Below, piece after piece: positions 44,369 through 53,611 of a DNA stretch of 64,000 bases. Source of the DNA: Azonexus hydrophilus DSM 23864. Lineage in GTDB: Bacteria; Pseudomonadota; Gammaproteobacteria; Burkholderiales; Rhodocyclaceae. Under the pieces are notes generated by a model. The model made no database searches and was not told where the DNA came from. It was given only the letters and a program-made list of their open reading frames with translations. Location: contig NZ_AUCE01000019.1 of the NCBI RefSeq assembly GCF_000429605.1, forward strand, positions 23,127-87,126, read 5' to 3'. Made by a program: the position numbers and the translations under genes. Within the stretch, counting starts at the first letter, position 1. Every line of letters begins with the position of its first letter.

Positions 44369-46011
44369 TGTTCATTCTCCTTGCGACGACGGGTGATGAT
44401 GCGGACCAGGCCGTGGATCAGGCCACCGCCGATGGCGCCGACGATGGCCAGACCACCGAGCAGGTCGACCCAGGGGTTGCGGTCACGACCGGGCAGGTAG
44501 ATGTCGGTGATCGCCGCCAGCCGGCCGGTTTCGCCACGGGTATGGCATTCGGCGCAGGGCACGGCTTTTTCCTTGGGCGCGACCATGTGGGTGGTGAACC
44601 AGTTCATCCGCGTTTCGATGAAATCGAACTTGCCGCTGTAGGGCAGCCCGGCGGTTTCCATGCCCGACTGGATCGCCTTGGCGTAGTCGTAGTTTTTCCA
44701 GAACGCCGTATCGTCGTCGCCGTACACGTGGTTGACCACCAGCGTGTTGTTGACCGGGTCGTAGGCCTGCTTGCCGCGCATGACCTTGAACGGCCAGATA
44801 CGGGCGTTTTCGTCGCTGGCCGAACCCTGGATGCGGTTCAGTTCGAGGACGCCGTCGGCGTCGATGTACTTGTCCAGCTTGTCGACAATGGAAACCTGTT
44901 CGACGGTGCCGTTGTACCACTTGTACTCGGGCCGGACATTCTCGCCATATTCGAAGTCTCCCTTGGCGGCCGAGTACTTCAGGTGACCGTGATCGTCCTT
45001 GATGAACAGCGGCTTGCCGTCAGCCCCCATCTTGCCGGCCGTGGACCAGTCCCAGAGCATCTTGGTGGCGACGCCGCCACGGGCGAATTCCGGGATGTGG
45101 CAGGTCTGGCAGGCGACCTTGTTGGCGTGGTTGTTGATCTTGGCCTGCTTGTGCGGTGCCTGGCTGTGACAGGATTCGCAGGTGGCACGGTTGTGATCGT
45201 CCTTGGGCAGGTCGAAGCCGTGCTGGTCCTTGGGGTTGACTGCGTAACGGCTGCCCGATGGCTGGTGCGCGTTGAAGGTGTGGCAGTCGGAACAGACCAT
45301 GTTGGCGCCGTCCTTGGCCATATGCACGTCGAGTTCGCGCGACGGATTCTTCAACGAGGTGTCGAGGTCGCCGTGCTTGACTGCATCACCGCCGCCGCCA
45401 TTGAAATGGCAGTTGCCGCAGTTGCTGCGACCGGGCTTGCCGACATGTTGCGCGATCTTGGTCAGGTCGGGAGCCTTGAACTGTTTCTTGCCCGGCGGCC
45501 CTTCCATCGGCTCGAATTCACGGTCTTCGTACAGCGGGTGGCCAGCATCGGTGCTGAATTTGCGATAGCCGCCGGTGGTGTCGTGGCAGGCCAGGCAGTC
45601 GACATTTTCCTGTTGCGTGAAGTCGTAATTCTTGTCGGTCCAGCCGTAGCCGGCATGGCAACTGGTGCACCGTGCTTCGTTGGAAAGCGGCGAGCCACAG
45701 AAATTGTTGGCCGCCCATTTCTTGCCGAGCGTCTTGCCGGTGGTCTTGCTGGTGGCTTCCCAGGTCCAGTGAATGCTCTTCATGACCTGATGAGAGGCCA
45801 GATTATGGCAACTGAGGCAGGCCTTGGTGACTTCCGGGCCGGTCTTGAACGGGCCTTTGAGGGCTTCGAGCTGGCTGTGGTCGGTGGTCGATCCGGATGG
45901 TGCTTTGGCGGCAGCGGCCTGGGCTGGCGATACGGGGATGTCGGCGGCTTGCGCAAAGCTTGCGCAAAGCGACAGCAAGATACCCGCGATCAAGGACACA
46001 TGAGGCTTCAT
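44365..46011 (-). CDS. Octaheme c-type cytochrome, tetrathionate reductase (OTR) family
   Basis: 548 residues from the ATG at 46011, with GGAG five bases upstream. A signal peptide ends at FAQAADI. Exactly eight CxxCH haem sites are present: CLSCH, CTSCH, CLACH, CGNCH, CSDCH, CESCH, CQTCH and CAECH. A C-terminal membrane anchor (LLGGLAIVGAIGGGLIHGLV) and a basic tail follow. The Shewanella OTR reduces tetrathionate, nitrite and hydroxylamine in vitro, with an active-site haem ligated by lysine. The cognate substrate here is unknown. Co-expression with a quinol-oxidising cytochrome b suggests a respiratory role. Confidence 0.92.
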   Translation of the reverse strand: MKPHVSLIAGILLSLCASFAQAADIPVSPAQAAAAKAPSGSTTDHSQLEALKGPFKTGPEVTKACLSCHNLASHQVMKSIHWTWEATSKTTGKTLGKKWAANNFCGSPLSNEARCTSCHAGYGWTDKNYDFTQQENVDCLACHDTTGGYRKFSTDAGHPLYEDREFEPMEGPPGKKQFKAPDLTKIAQHVGKPGRSNCGNCHFNGGGGDAVKHGDLDTSLKNPSRELDVHMAKDGANMVCSDCHTFNAHQPSGSRYAVNPKDQHGFDLPKDDHNRATCESCHSQAPHKQAKINNHANKVACQTCHIPEFARGGVATKMLWDWSTAGKMGADGKPLFIKDDHGHLKYSAAKGDFEYGENVRPEYKWYNGTVEQVSIVDKLDKYIDADGVLELNRIQGSASDENARIWPFKVMRGKQAYDPVNNTLVVNHVYGDDDTAFWKNYDYAKAIQSGMETAGLPYSGKFDFIETRMNWFTTHMVAPKEKAVPCAECHTRGETGRLAAITDIYLPGRDRNPWVDLLGGLAIVGAIGGGLIHGLVRIITRRRKENEQ

Positions 46012-46094
46012 GTGGTCTCCAAGTTTCTGATTTTCGCGAGAGTCCGACCTCCCCAAGTCGGAACTTCCCGCCATCGCAGGCTTACAAGGGCGCG

Positions 46095-46122
46095 ATTATA
46101 AGAAGATTCTGATGTTGCGCAA
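46095..46122 (-). promoter_or_regulatory. Promoter of the octaheme cytochrome unit
   Basis: On the minus strand a perfect -10 TATAAT occupies 46100-46095. A weak -35 TTGCGC lies at 46122-46117, sixteen bases away. The predicted start is about 46088. A weak -35 is expected for an activator-dependent promoter. Confidence 0.6.
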
Positions 46123-46136
46123 GTGATCAGGATCAA
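46123..46136 (-). promoter_or_regulatory. FNR/Anr-type box at -41.5
   Basis: The minus strand reads TTGATCCTGATCAC, nine of ten matches to the TTGAT-N4-ATCAA consensus. Its centre (46129.5) lies 41.5 bases upstream of the predicted start at 46088, the standard position for class II activation by FNR. This predicts induction under oxygen limitation. Confidence 0.65.
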
Positions 46137-46230
46137 ATTCTTGCGTAATTGTTGCAAGACGCGCCGACGAACCGGGGCGCGCCAACGTGCTAGAATCCCG
46201 CCCGTGCCAATTCCATCCGAGGGTAGAACA

Positions 46231-46440
46231 ATGGGTGTTGTCGATACCGGCTATGTGTCTGATCACACGCGCTGGATGAACGAAATGCTGGAAAAGAATC
46301 CGCAGTGGGTCGAAGACCAGAAGGCCGGTCGGGCGCTGTGGTGGGACAAGAAGCAGGAAACCGAGTCGACCGCGCGCAATGCCGAGTCGAAGGTCGCGCA
46401 GAAGCCTTATCCCTACGACGTCAATTTCTTCGGCGAATAA
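46231..46440 (+). CDS. DUF3460 family protein
   Basis: 69 residues from the ATG at 46231, with GAGGG nine bases upstream. The core NPQWVEDQKAGRALWWDK and the C-terminal KPYPYDVNFF match the DUF3460 pattern, a small family largely restricted to betaproteobacteria. Function unknown. It diverges from the octaheme cytochrome gene and ends in two terminator hairpins. Confidence 0.85.
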   Translation: MGVVDTGYVSDHTRWMNEMLEKNPQWVEDQKAGRALWWDKKQETESTARNAESKVAQKPYPYDVNFFGE

Positions 46441-46455
46441 ACCCGCCGGGTTTTT
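46439..46455 (+). terminator. Short hairpin terminator at the DUF3460 stop codon
   Basis: AAACCC-GCC-GGGTTT followed by TT overlaps the TAA stop. The stem is short. A stronger terminator lies 35 bases further on. Confidence 0.5.
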
Positions 46456-46482
46456 GCCCGAGCCGAGAGTCCAGATCAGGAC

Positions 46483-47364
46483 TCATGACAAGGAATCCTT
46501 CGGGGTTCCTTTTGTTTTTTCAGCGTTTTCCTTCATGAAGCCGGGCAATGGCGTCGTTGCCGTTGCCTCCTGTTTATCGTGGCTTTGGGCGAATTGCCGG
46601 ATGCGCTCGATGCGTTCCTCATGGCCGGGATGGGTGCTGAAGATGGCCAGCGGTTCGCCGCTGGTCTGCTGGCGGGCGATGTGCTCGAAGAAGGCGGCCG
46701 CGTCGCCGACGTGGCCGTAGGTGCGCAGCATGGCCTGCAATGCGTCGGCGTCGGCCTGTTCTTCCTGGCTGCGGCTGAACGACAGGATGGGCAGCATGCC
46801 GACGCCGGTCAGCCATTGCTGCATGGCGCCGTCGCCGATGCCAGCCAGGCTGGAGAGCGCGAAGATCACGGCAAAACCCCGGCCCATGGCGACGATGGGG
46901 TGGCGGTGGCGGATATGGGCGATTTCGTGGGCCATGACCATGGCCAGCGCATTCTCGCTGGGCAGGGTGTCGATCAGCCCCTGGAAAACGACGATGTGGC
47001 CGCCCAGCGTGGCCAGGGCATTGACCGTGTTCGACGCCGAGTAATGCACGGTCAGCGTCATTTCCGGCGGCAGGTCCATGGCCGCGCCCAGGCGGTCGGC
47101 CAGTTGCTGGAGGTATTGCTGGCGCTCGCGGTGCACCGGCTGCGCCGGGGTTTCCGGTAGCCAGCGGCCTAGGCTGCCGGCCAGGGCGCGCTCTTGCTCA
47201 AACGGAACGTGGCGGGCCAGTTGCCCGGCGAGCAGTGACAGGGCCAGTACGGCCACCAGGATCAGCGCGCTGATGCCGCCGACCAGCAGCGCGAAATCCT
47301 TGAGCGGATGCGTCGTGCTGACGTTGATGCCTTCCGGAATCTGCGGGTTTTCGTACTCGGCCAT
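46483..47364 (-). CDS. M48 family metallopeptidase, membrane-anchored
   Basis: 293 residues. One membrane helix (about 24-48, FALLVGGISALILVAVLALSL) is followed by the peptidase domain with the zinc motif HEIAH in MAHEIAHIRHRH and the third ligand glutamate in SQEEQADADAL. A second hydrophobic patch follows (GFAVIFALSSLAGIG). It resembles BepA/LoiP-type M48 enzymes in the envelope. It is the last gene of a unit with the two YbjQ proteins, starting three bases after the first of them ends. Its 3' end overlaps a terminator for the convergent gene. Confidence 0.9.
   Translation of the reverse strand: MAEYENPQIPEGINVSTTHPLKDFALLVGGISALILVAVLALSLLAGQLARHVPFEQERALAGSLGRWLPETPAQPVHRERQQYLQQLADRLGAAMDLPPEMTLTVHYSASNTVNALATLGGHIVVFQGLIDTLPSENALAMVMAHEIAHIRHRHPIVAMGRGFAVIFALSSLAGIGDGAMQQWLTGVGMLPILSFSRSQEEQADADALQAMLRTYGHVGDAAAFFEHIARQQTSGEPLAIFSTHPGHEERIERIRQFAQSHDKQEATATTPLPGFMKENAEKTKGTPKDSLS
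46490..46520 (+). terminator. Strong rho-independent terminator of DUF3460
   Basis: AAGGAATCC pairs with GGGTTCCTT around a TTCG tetraloop and is followed by TTGTTTTTT. It lies inside the last codons of the convergent M48 peptidase gene. Confidence 0.82.
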
Positions 47365-47367
47365 GAC

Positions 47368-47814
47368 TCAGCGGCGCTGGCGGACGGCAGTGCCGTAGGC
47401 GACGACTTCAACGGCGCCGACAGCGTTTTGCGCCCCCTTGTAGATCGATGCGGTTTCCAGGCGCAGGTTCCAGACGGCAGTGGCACCTTTGCGCCGGGCG
47501 GCGTCCTTCATGCGCAGGATGGCTTCGCGGCGGGCGCGTTCGAGCAGCGATTCGTAGGAACTGACGCGGCCGCCGACGAGGTTGCGCAGGCCGGCGACGA
47601 AGCGCTTGAAGAAGTCGACCGAGATGACGACATTGCCGCTGACCAGGATGCCTTCGAGCTGGTCCTCGTCGGGGATGCGGCGTTCGGAGAAGACCAGGAT
47701 GTCGCGCAGGGTCTGCTCGCGTTCGATGATGGATTTGAAATGCCGCTTTTCGGCGCGCTGTCCGAAGACATAGCCGAGCAGCAACAAGACCAGGAATAGG
47801 ATCAGATCGTACAT
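47368..47814 (-). CDS. YbjQ-family protein with N-terminal membrane helix
   Basis: 148 residues from the ATG at 47814. An N-terminal helix (LILFLVLLLLGYVFG) and a basic/coiled linker precede the YbjQ (DUF74, UPF0145) domain: ILVSGNVVISVDFFKRFVAGLRNLVGG, then RREAILRMKDAARRKGA and VVAYGTAV. YbjQ domains form pentameric rings; the suggested heavy-metal binding is not proven. It pairs with the free-standing YbjQ protein encoded just upstream. Confidence 0.85.
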   Translation of the reverse strand: MYDLILFLVLLLLGYVFGQRAEKRHFKSIIEREQTLRDILVFSERRIPDEDQLEGILVSGNVVISVDFFKRFVAGLRNLVGGRVSSYESLLERARREAILRMKDAARRKGATAVWNLRLETASIYKGAQNAVGAVEVVAYGTAVRQRR

Positions 47815-47818
47815 GGCG

Positions 47819-48133
47819 TCATTCCACGACGACAGCGGTGCCGTAGGCGAACAGTTCGGCAGCGCCGGCGGCAACCGACGAGGTCGAGAAACGGACATTG
47901 ACCACGGCGTTGGCGCCGATGGCCCGGGCCTGCTCGATCATCCGCTCGGTGGCTTCCTCGCGCGATTCGGTGAGCAGTTCGGTATAGCCCTTGAGTTCGC
48001 CGCCGAAGATGTTTTTCAGGCCTGCCATGATGTCGCGGCCGGCGTGTTTGGAACGGACGGTGTTGCCGCTGACCAGCCCGAGATGCTTGACGATCTGCTT
48101 GCCGGGGACGGTTTCGATATTGGTGACGATCAT
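47819..48133 (-). CDS. YbjQ-family protein (DUF74/UPF0145)
   Basis: 104 residues from the ATG at 48133 with AGGAAA upstream. The canonical YbjQ pattern is complete: NIETVPGKQIVKHLGLVSGNTV, then GLKNIFGGELKGYTELL, then EQARAIGANAVVNVRFSTS. It lies four bases before the second YbjQ gene and is the first gene of the leftward unit. Function is unknown beyond the ring-forming fold. Confidence 0.9.
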   Translation of the reverse strand: MIVTNIETVPGKQIVKHLGLVSGNTVRSKHAGRDIMAGLKNIFGGELKGYTELLTESREEATERMIEQARAIGANAVVNVRFSTSSVAAGAAELFAYGTAVVVE

Positions 48134-48216
48134 TGCGGTATTTCCTGAACGGTTGATTGGGCCGGCTTTTCCGGGTGGGTGTACCATAGCGCTTTTGTTG
48201 CATTGCGGGAATACGG

Positions 48217-49464
48217 ATGTCATTGCCCTACGAGTTGCTGATCGGCTTGCGCTACACGCGTGCCAAGCGGCGCAACCATTTCATCTCCTTCATTTCGCTG
48301 ATCTCGATGGCCGGCATCGGCCTCGGTGTTGCCGCACTGATCGTGGTGCTGTCGGTCATGAACGGTTTCCAGAAGGAATTGCGCACGCGCATCCTCGGCG
48401 TCGCCTCGCATATCCAGATCACCGCGATCGACGGCGCGCTGCGCGACTGGGCGTCGATTTCGGCCCAGGCCAAAAAGCATCCGGAAGTCCGCGAAACGGC
48501 GCCCTTCGTGCAATCGCAGGGCATGTTCTCGGTCGATGGCGAGGTCAAGGGCGTCCTCGTGCGCGGCATCCTGCCCGACCTGGAAGACGGCGTTGCCGAC
48601 TTCCGCCAGACGATCCGGAGCGGCAGCCTGGATGCGCTCAAGCCGGGCGAGTTCGGGGTCGTCCTCGGCGCCGATCTGGCGCGTTCGCTGCGCGTATTTA
48701 CCGGCGACAAGCTGACGCTGATCGCGCCGCAGGGCACGGTGACGCCGGCCGGCGTGGTGCCACGGGTGCGCTCGTTCACCGTGGTCGGCATCTTCGAGGT
48801 CGGCATGTACGAGTACGACTCGGGACTGGCGCTGATCCACCTGCAGGATGCGCAGCGCCTGTACCAGATGGGTGACGCGGTCACTGGCGTGCGCCTGAAG
48901 GTCGACGACCTGTTCAAGGCGCCGCGCATCGCCCGCGAACTGGTCGCCTACATCAACGCCGATGCCTGGTTGCACGACTGGACCAAGAGCCATGCCAATT
49001 TCTTCCGCGCGGTGCAGATCGAGAAGACGATGATGTTCATCATCCTCTCGCTGATCGTCGCGGTTGCCGCCTTCAATCTGGTGTCCACGCTGGTCATGGC
49101 GGTTACCGACAAGCAGGCTGACATCGCCATCCTGCGCACCCTTGGCGCCCGGCCGCGTTCGATCATGGCGGTGTTCATGATCCAGGGGGCGCTGGTCGGC
49201 TTCATCGGGCTGGGGCTCGGCGTGGCCGGCGGTGTCGCGCTGGCGCTCAACATCGACGTGGTGGTGCCGGCAATCGAACGTGTGCTGGGCATCCAGTTCC
49301 TGGCCAAGGACGTCTATTACATTTCCGACCTGCCGTCCGAATTGCTGTGGAGCGATGTCTGGGGTGTGACCGGCATCGCCTTCGTGCTGTCGCTGCTGGC
49401 GACGCTGTATCCGAGTTGGCGGGCGGCGCGGGTCAATCCGGCGGAGGCGCTGCGCTATGAGTGA
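48217..49464 (+). CDS. lolC: Lipoprotein-releasing ABC transporter permease LolC/LolE
   Basis: 415 residues. Four membrane helices are seen: one near residues 25-48, three in the C-terminal half (including [23 protein letters not shown]). The large periplasmic MacB-like domain lies between them. The start [27 protein letters not shown] is the LolC/E signature. It takes mature lipoproteins from the inner membrane and passes them to LolA. A single permease gene suggests a LolF-like homodimer or a partner elsewhere. It overlaps lolD by eight bases. Confidence 0.94.
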   Translation: MSLPYELLIGLRYTRAKRRNHFISFISLISMAGIGLGVAALIVVLSVMNGFQKELRTRILGVASHIQITAIDGALRDWASISAQAKKHPEVRETAPFVQSQGMFSVDGEVKGVLVRGILPDLEDGVADFRQTIRSGSLDALKPGEFGVVLGADLARSLRVFTGDKLTLIAPQGTVTPAGVVPRVRSFTVVGIFEVGMYEYDSGLALIHLQDAQRLYQMGDAVTGVRLKVDDLFKAPRIARELVAYINADAWLHDWTKSHANFFRAVQIEKTMMFIILSLIVAVAAFNLVSTLVMAVTDKQADIAILRTLGARPRSIMAVFMIQGALVGFIGLGLGVAGGVALALNIDVVVPAIERVLGIQFLAKDVYYISDLPSELLWSDVWGVTGIAFVLSLLATLYPSWRAARVNPAEALRYE

Positions 49465-50137
49465 TTTGATCCTGCAGGCCCGGAGTCTGGGCAAAGTATT
49501 TCGTGGCGGTGGCCTGGAGGTGGCCGTGCTCAACGGCATCGACCTCGATCTGGCGGCTGGGCAGACGCTGGCCGTCGTCGGCGCTTCGGGTTCCGGCAAG
49601 AGCACCTTGCTGCACCTGTTGGGTGGCCTCGATGCGCCGAGCAGCGGTTCGGTGGCATTGATGGGGCGGGATTTCTCGGCGATGAACGAGGTCGACCGGG
49701 GCGACTGGCGCAACCGTCATCTCGGTTTTGTGTACCAGTTTCATCATTTGCTGCCCGAGTTCTCGGCGCTGGAAAACGTCGCCATGCCCCTGCTGATCCG
49801 GCGCGAACCGCGTCAGCAGGCGCTGGCCGCAGCGGCCGACATGCTCGGTGCCGTCGGTCTCGGTCATCGCCTGGAACATCGGCCCGGCGAACTGTCGGGC
49901 GGCGAGCGCCAACGCGCCGCCATCGCCCGGGCGCTGGTCAGCCGGCCATCTTGCATCCTGGCCGATGAACCAACCGGCAACCTCGACAGTCACACTGCTG
50001 GCGCCGTCTTCGACCTGCTGGTGGCGCAGGTAAAGCTTCAAGGGGGAAGTCTGGTCATGGTCACGCATGACCGTCGTCTGGCAGAACGTACCGATAGAAC
50101 AATCGAATTGGACGATGGTAAATTAGTCGTTTCTTGA
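49457..50137 (+). CDS. lolD: Lipoprotein-releasing ABC transporter ATP-binding protein
   Basis: 226 residues with Walker [10 protein letters not shown], the Q-loop region [19 protein letters not shown], the signature LSGGERQR, and Walker [20 protein letters not shown] is characteristic of LolD. It powers lipoprotein release together with the overlapping permease. Confidence 0.96.
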   Translation: MSDLILQARSLGKVFRGGGLEVAVLNGIDLDLAAGQTLAVVGASGSGKSTLLHLLGGLDAPSSGSVALMGRDFSAMNEVDRGDWRNRHLGFVYQFHHLLPEFSALENVAMPLLIRREPRQQALAAAADMLGAVGLGHRLEHRPGELSGGERQRAAIARALVSRPSCILADEPTGNLDSHTAGAVFDLLVAQVKLQGGSLVMVTHDRRLAERTDRTIELDDGKLVVS

Positions 50138-50149
50138 TGTATCCGATAG
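50123..50149 (+). promoter_or_regulatory. Candidate FliA (sigma-28) promoter of the chemoreceptor gene
   Basis: TCCGATAG (50142-50149) matches six of eight bases of the sigma-28 -10 GCCGATAA. At the proper spacing upstream only a poor -35 match (TTAGTCGT) is found, overlapping the lolD stop. Chemoreceptors are commonly FliA-dependent, hence the suggestion. Confidence 0.3.
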
Positions 50150-50203
50150 AATCCGGCCGCTTTTGATGATTTTATGGCCGGATCGTGGCCTTGGAGGTTG
50201 AAT

Positions 50204-52219
50204 ATGCGCACCTTGTTCGCACCCGCAGTTGCCCTGATGAATCGCATGCGTTTCCGGGCCAAGTTCGTTTTTCTCGGTAGCGCGCTGGTCGTCGTGCTGC
50301 TGGTCCTGCTGTACACGTTGTTCATCAATCTGAGCAAGGATATCCGCACCGCCCAGCACGAACTCGACGGTTTGCAGATGCTCAAGCCGATGAACCGTGC
50401 GGTACAGTTCATGCAGCAGCATCGGGGTCTGTCATCCGGGGTGCTCAACGGCAACGAGGCGATGAAGGAACGGCGTGCGGCAGCCGAACGTGAAGTCGAG
50501 AAGGCCATCGGCGAGACTGATGCCAGCCTGCTGCCGGTGCTGCGCGACAGCACTGCCTGGAAGGAAATCCGCGCCGACTGGGCGGAGATCAGCAAGCAGG
50601 GCCTGAGCTGGCAGGCGCCGGACAATTTCAAGCGCCACACCCAGATGGTGAACAAGGTCCTGGTCTTCATGGTCGATCTGGCCGATGAAACCGAGCTGAC
50701 GCTGGACCCGCAGATCGATACCTACTATTTCATGGATACCGTTGTCGGCAAGATGCCGGCGATGCTGGAGCCGCTGGCGATCACGCGCGGGCGCGGTACC
50801 GGCGTGCTCAGCGCCCAGGAACTGACGCTGGATAACCGTCGCGAGATTGCCGCACTGATCGAGCGCATGAACGGCACCCTGCGCACGCAGAATTCCAACC
50901 TGGAGAAGGCGATGCGCTACTCGCCGGCTTTGCGCACGACGCTGGCCGAGCCGACGCAGGCGTTCACCAAGGCGGTTCAGGACATCGTCACTCTGGTCCA
51001 GCAGGACATCCTGAGCGAGCGTTTCGAAACCAAGCCGGCGGATTATTTCGCGCTGACCACGCAGGCCATCGACCTGGGTTACAAGATCATGTTCGAAACG
51101 CTGATGCCGCAGTTCGAGCAGCAGCTTGAAGCGCGCAAGGCGGCAGCCGAGCGCGTGCTCCTGTTCCAGGCCGCACTGGCGACGCTGGTGATGCTGGCGG
51201 TGGGCTACTTCGGCATTGGTGCTTATTACTCGGTGACCGATACCGTGCGGGTGTTTTCGGCTGGCGCCAAGCGCATGGCCGATGGCGACATGACCGTGCA
51301 TTTTGCTTCCGAAGGGGCCGACGAGCTGCATGAGGCGGGTTCCGATCTCAACAACATGGCTGCCTCGATCCGCGAACTGCTCGCCCGCATCCAGGCCGAC
51401 GTCGGCCAGCTGCGCGTGGCCGCAGGCGACCTGTCGACGTCCAGTCACCAGATTTCGGGCAGTGCCGGCTCGCAGAGCGATGCTGCGTCGAGCATGGCGG
51501 CGTCGGTCGAGGAAATGACCGTCGGCGTCGATCATATCGCCAAGAATGCCCAGGATGCCGAGGCCTATTCGCGCGAATCGGACCGCGTCGCCGGCGAGGG
51601 CAGCGCGATTGTCGGCAAGGTCGTGATCGAGATCCAGGGTATTGCCGATACGGTCAATCATTCGGCGAGCACGGTCGAGGCGCTGGGCCGCCAGTCCGAC
51701 GAGATTTCGGCGATTGTCGGCACGATCAAGGACATTGCCGACCAGACCAATCTGCTGGCGCTGAACGCCGCCATCGAAGCGGCGCGCGCCGGCGAGACCG
51801 GCCGCGGTTTCGCCGTGGTGGCCGACGAGGTGCGCAAGCTGGCCGAGCGGACCGCCAAGTCCACCCAGGAAATCGCCGGCATGATTGCGGCCATCCAGTC
51901 GGGAACTGCGGTCGCCGTCGATAGCATGAAGCGGGGGGTGGACCGGGTGGCAGTCGGTGTTGTCGAAGCGCAGCGTGCCGGCGAAACCATCGGCGAAGTC
52001 CAGCAGCATGCCCGCCGGGTCATGGACGCCGTTTCCGAAATCACCGTGGCCTTGCGCGAGCAGGCGGCGGCGAGCACGGAAATCGCCCAGAACGTCGAGC
52101 GCATTGCCCAGATGGCTGAAGAGAACAATGCCGCGGCCGGCAGTAATGCACATACGGCGGACGGCCTGCGCCAGCTGGCCGAAACCCTGAATCAGGAAGT
52201 CGGACGCTTCCGTACCTGA
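50204..52219 (+). CDS. Methyl-accepting chemotaxis protein
   Basis: 671 residues from the ATG at 50204, where GGAGG lies seven bases upstream. A first membrane helix (about 22-45) is followed by a helical periplasmic sensor domain of about 270 residues (with [14 protein letters not shown], which resembles nitrate-sensing NIT domains but is not conclusive). A second helix lies near 325-345, then HAMP and the signalling domain. The hairpin tip is [20 protein letters not shown]. There is no C-terminal CheR-binding pentapeptide; the protein ends VGRFRT. Ligand unknown. Confidence 0.94.
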   Translation: MRTLFAPAVALMNRMRFRAKFVFLGSALVVVLLVLLYTLFINLSKDIRTAQHELDGLQMLKPMNRAVQFMQQHRGLSSGVLNGNEAMKERRAAAEREVEKAIGETDASLLPVLRDSTAWKEIRADWAEISKQGLSWQAPDNFKRHTQMVNKVLVFMVDLADETELTLDPQIDTYYFMDTVVGKMPAMLEPLAITRGRGTGVLSAQELTLDNRREIAALIERMNGTLRTQNSNLEKAMRYSPALRTTLAEPTQAFTKAVQDIVTLVQQDILSERFETKPADYFALTTQAIDLGYKIMFETLMPQFEQQLEARKAAAERVLLFQAALATLVMLAVGYFGIGAYYSVTDTVRVFSAGAKRMADGDMTVHFASEGADELHEAGSDLNNMAASIRELLARIQADVGQLRVAAGDLSTSSHQISGSAGSQSDAASSMAASVEEMTVGVDHIAKNAQDAEAYSRESDRVAGEGSAIVGKVVIEIQGIADTVNHSASTVEALGRQSDEISAIVGTIKDIADQTNLLALNAAIEAARAGETGRGFAVVADEVRKLAERTAKSTQEIAGMIAAIQSGTAVAVDSMKRGVDRVAVGVVEAQRAGETIGEVQQHARRVMDAVSEITVALREQAAASTEIAQNVERIAQMAEENNAAAGSNAHTADGLRQLAETLNQEVGRFRT

Positions 52220-52239
52220 ATCTGAAGGCTGTCGTGCCC

Positions 52240-52259
52240 ACGCCCGCTTCGGCGGGCGT
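52240..52259 (+). terminator. Hairpin after the chemoreceptor gene
   Basis: ACGCCCGC-TTCG-GCGGGCGT is a perfect eight-base stem with a stable tetraloop, 20 bases past the stop. The bases after it (ATGATTTCTCC) are only partly T-rich, so termination may be incomplete. Confidence 0.5.
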
Positions 52260-52303
52260 ATGATTTCTCCCTCGAACAAAAACAGCATCAGGGAGATGAC
52301 ACA

Positions 52304-53611
52304 ATGATTTTCGATATCGAGAACGAGACCTTGCCGCGCGAGGATCTCGAGGCTTTGCAGTTGCGTCGCCTGCGCAGCACCGTCGAGCGTTGTTATGCGA
52401 CGGTCAAGTTCTACCGCGAGGCGATGGACGAACTGGAGGTCAAGCCGCACCACATCCAGTCGCTGGCCGATGCCCGTCTGTTGCCGTTCACCAAGAAGGA
52501 GCAGTTGCGCGACAACTACCCCTTCGGCATGTTCGCCGTGCCGACCGAGCAGGTCGTCCGGGTACACGCTTCGTCCGGCACCACCGGCAAGCCGACCGTG
52601 GTCGGCTACACCCGTCGCGACATCGCCAACTGGGCGCAACTGGTCGCCCGCAGCCTGGCTTCCGCCGGCCTGCGCCCCGGTGACCGACTGCACAATGCCT
52701 ACGGATACGGCCTGTTCACCGGCGGCCTCGGGCTGCATTACGGCGCCGAGGAACTGGGCGTGCTGACCGTGCCGATGTCCGGTGGACAGACGCAGAAGCA
52801 GGTCATGCTGCTGTCGGATTTCCAGGCGACCGCACTGTGCTGCACGCCGTCGTACTCCCTGAACATCGCCGAGGAAGCCGAGAGCATCGGCGTCGACATG
52901 CGCAAGTTGCCGCTGCGCGTCGGCATTTTCGGCGCCGAGCCGTGGACCGAGGAAATGCGCTACGAGATCGAGGCGCGCCTGGGTCTGGAAGCCATCGACA
53001 TCTACGGCCTGTCGGAAGTCATGGGGCCGGGCGTCGGTGTCGAGTGCATCGAGGCCAAGAAGGGCCTGCACATCTGGGAGGACCATTTCCTGGTCGAGTG
53101 CGTCGACGTCAATACCGGCCAGCCGGTGGCGGACGGCGAGGAGGGCGAGATCGTGTTCACCTCGCTGACCAAGGAAGCTTTCCCCATCCTGCGCTACCGC
53201 ACCCGCGACATTTCGGTGATCGACCGCTCACCGTGCAAATGCGGCCGCACCCATGCGCGCATCCGCCGCATCTCCGGGCGTTCCGACGACATGCTGATCA
53301 TCCGCGGGGTGAATGTCTTCCCGACCCAGGTCGAGGCGGTGCTGATGCGTACCGAAACGCTGTCGCCGTTCTACCAGATCGAGGTGTTCCGCGAGGGCTT
53401 CATGGATTCGATGGCGGTCAATGTCGAAGCCAGCCCGCCGCTGTTCGCCAAGGGGCAGGAAGCGATGGAGCGCATCGCCGCCAAGGTGCAGAAGGACATC
53501 AAGGACTTCATCGGCGTGTCGTGCCAGGTCAATGTCAAACCGACCGGCGCCATCGAGCGCTCGATGGGCAAGGCGGTGCGCGTCATCGACCATCGCAGGA
53601 AGTCAGGCTGA
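52304..53611 (+). CDS. paaK: Phenylacetate-CoA ligase
   Basis: 435 residues, the usual PaaK size. The P-loop is SSGTTGKPTVVGYT near residue 90, followed by the conserved NAYGYGLFTGGLGLHYGAE and IYGLSEVMGPGV. The C-terminal AMP-binding domain carries SGRSDDMLIIRGVNVFPTQVE. It converts phenylacetate to phenylacetyl-CoA via an adenylate, for either aerobic (paa) or anaerobic breakdown. No other paa gene is near, so other aryl acids are possible. AGGGAGATGACACA precedes the ATG. Its last nine bases overlap the convergent DUF2062 gene. Confidence 0.93.
   Translation: MIFDIENETLPREDLEALQLRRLRSTVERCYATVKFYREAMDELEVKPHHIQSLADARLLPFTKKEQLRDNYPFGMFAVPTEQVVRVHASSGTTGKPTVVGYTRRDIANWAQLVARSLASAGLRPGDRLHNAYGYGLFTGGLGLHYGAEELGVLTVPMSGGQTQKQVMLLSDFQATALCCTPSYSLNIAEEAESIGVDMRKLPLRVGIFGAEPWTEEMRYEIEARLGLEAIDIYGLSEVMGPGVGVECIEAKKGLHIWEDHFLVECVDVNTGQPVADGEEGEIVFTSLTKEAFPILRYRTRDISVIDRSPCKCGRTHARIRRISGRSDDMLIIRGVNVFPTQVEAVLMRTETLSPFYQIEVFREGFMDSMAVNVEASPPLFAKGQEAMERIAAKVQKDIKDFIGVSCQVNVKPTGAIERSMGKAVRVIDHRRKSG

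Noticed and set aside
50174..50200. -24/-12 element (GG-N10-GC) before the chemoreceptor gene
   Set aside because: It would put the transcript start inside the ribosome-binding site, and the flanking bases do not match the consensus.
50432..53086. An 884-codon minus-strand open frame opposite the chemoreceptor and paaK
   Set aside because: It spans two well-supported genes and an intergenic terminator-like hairpin, and has no recognisable motif.
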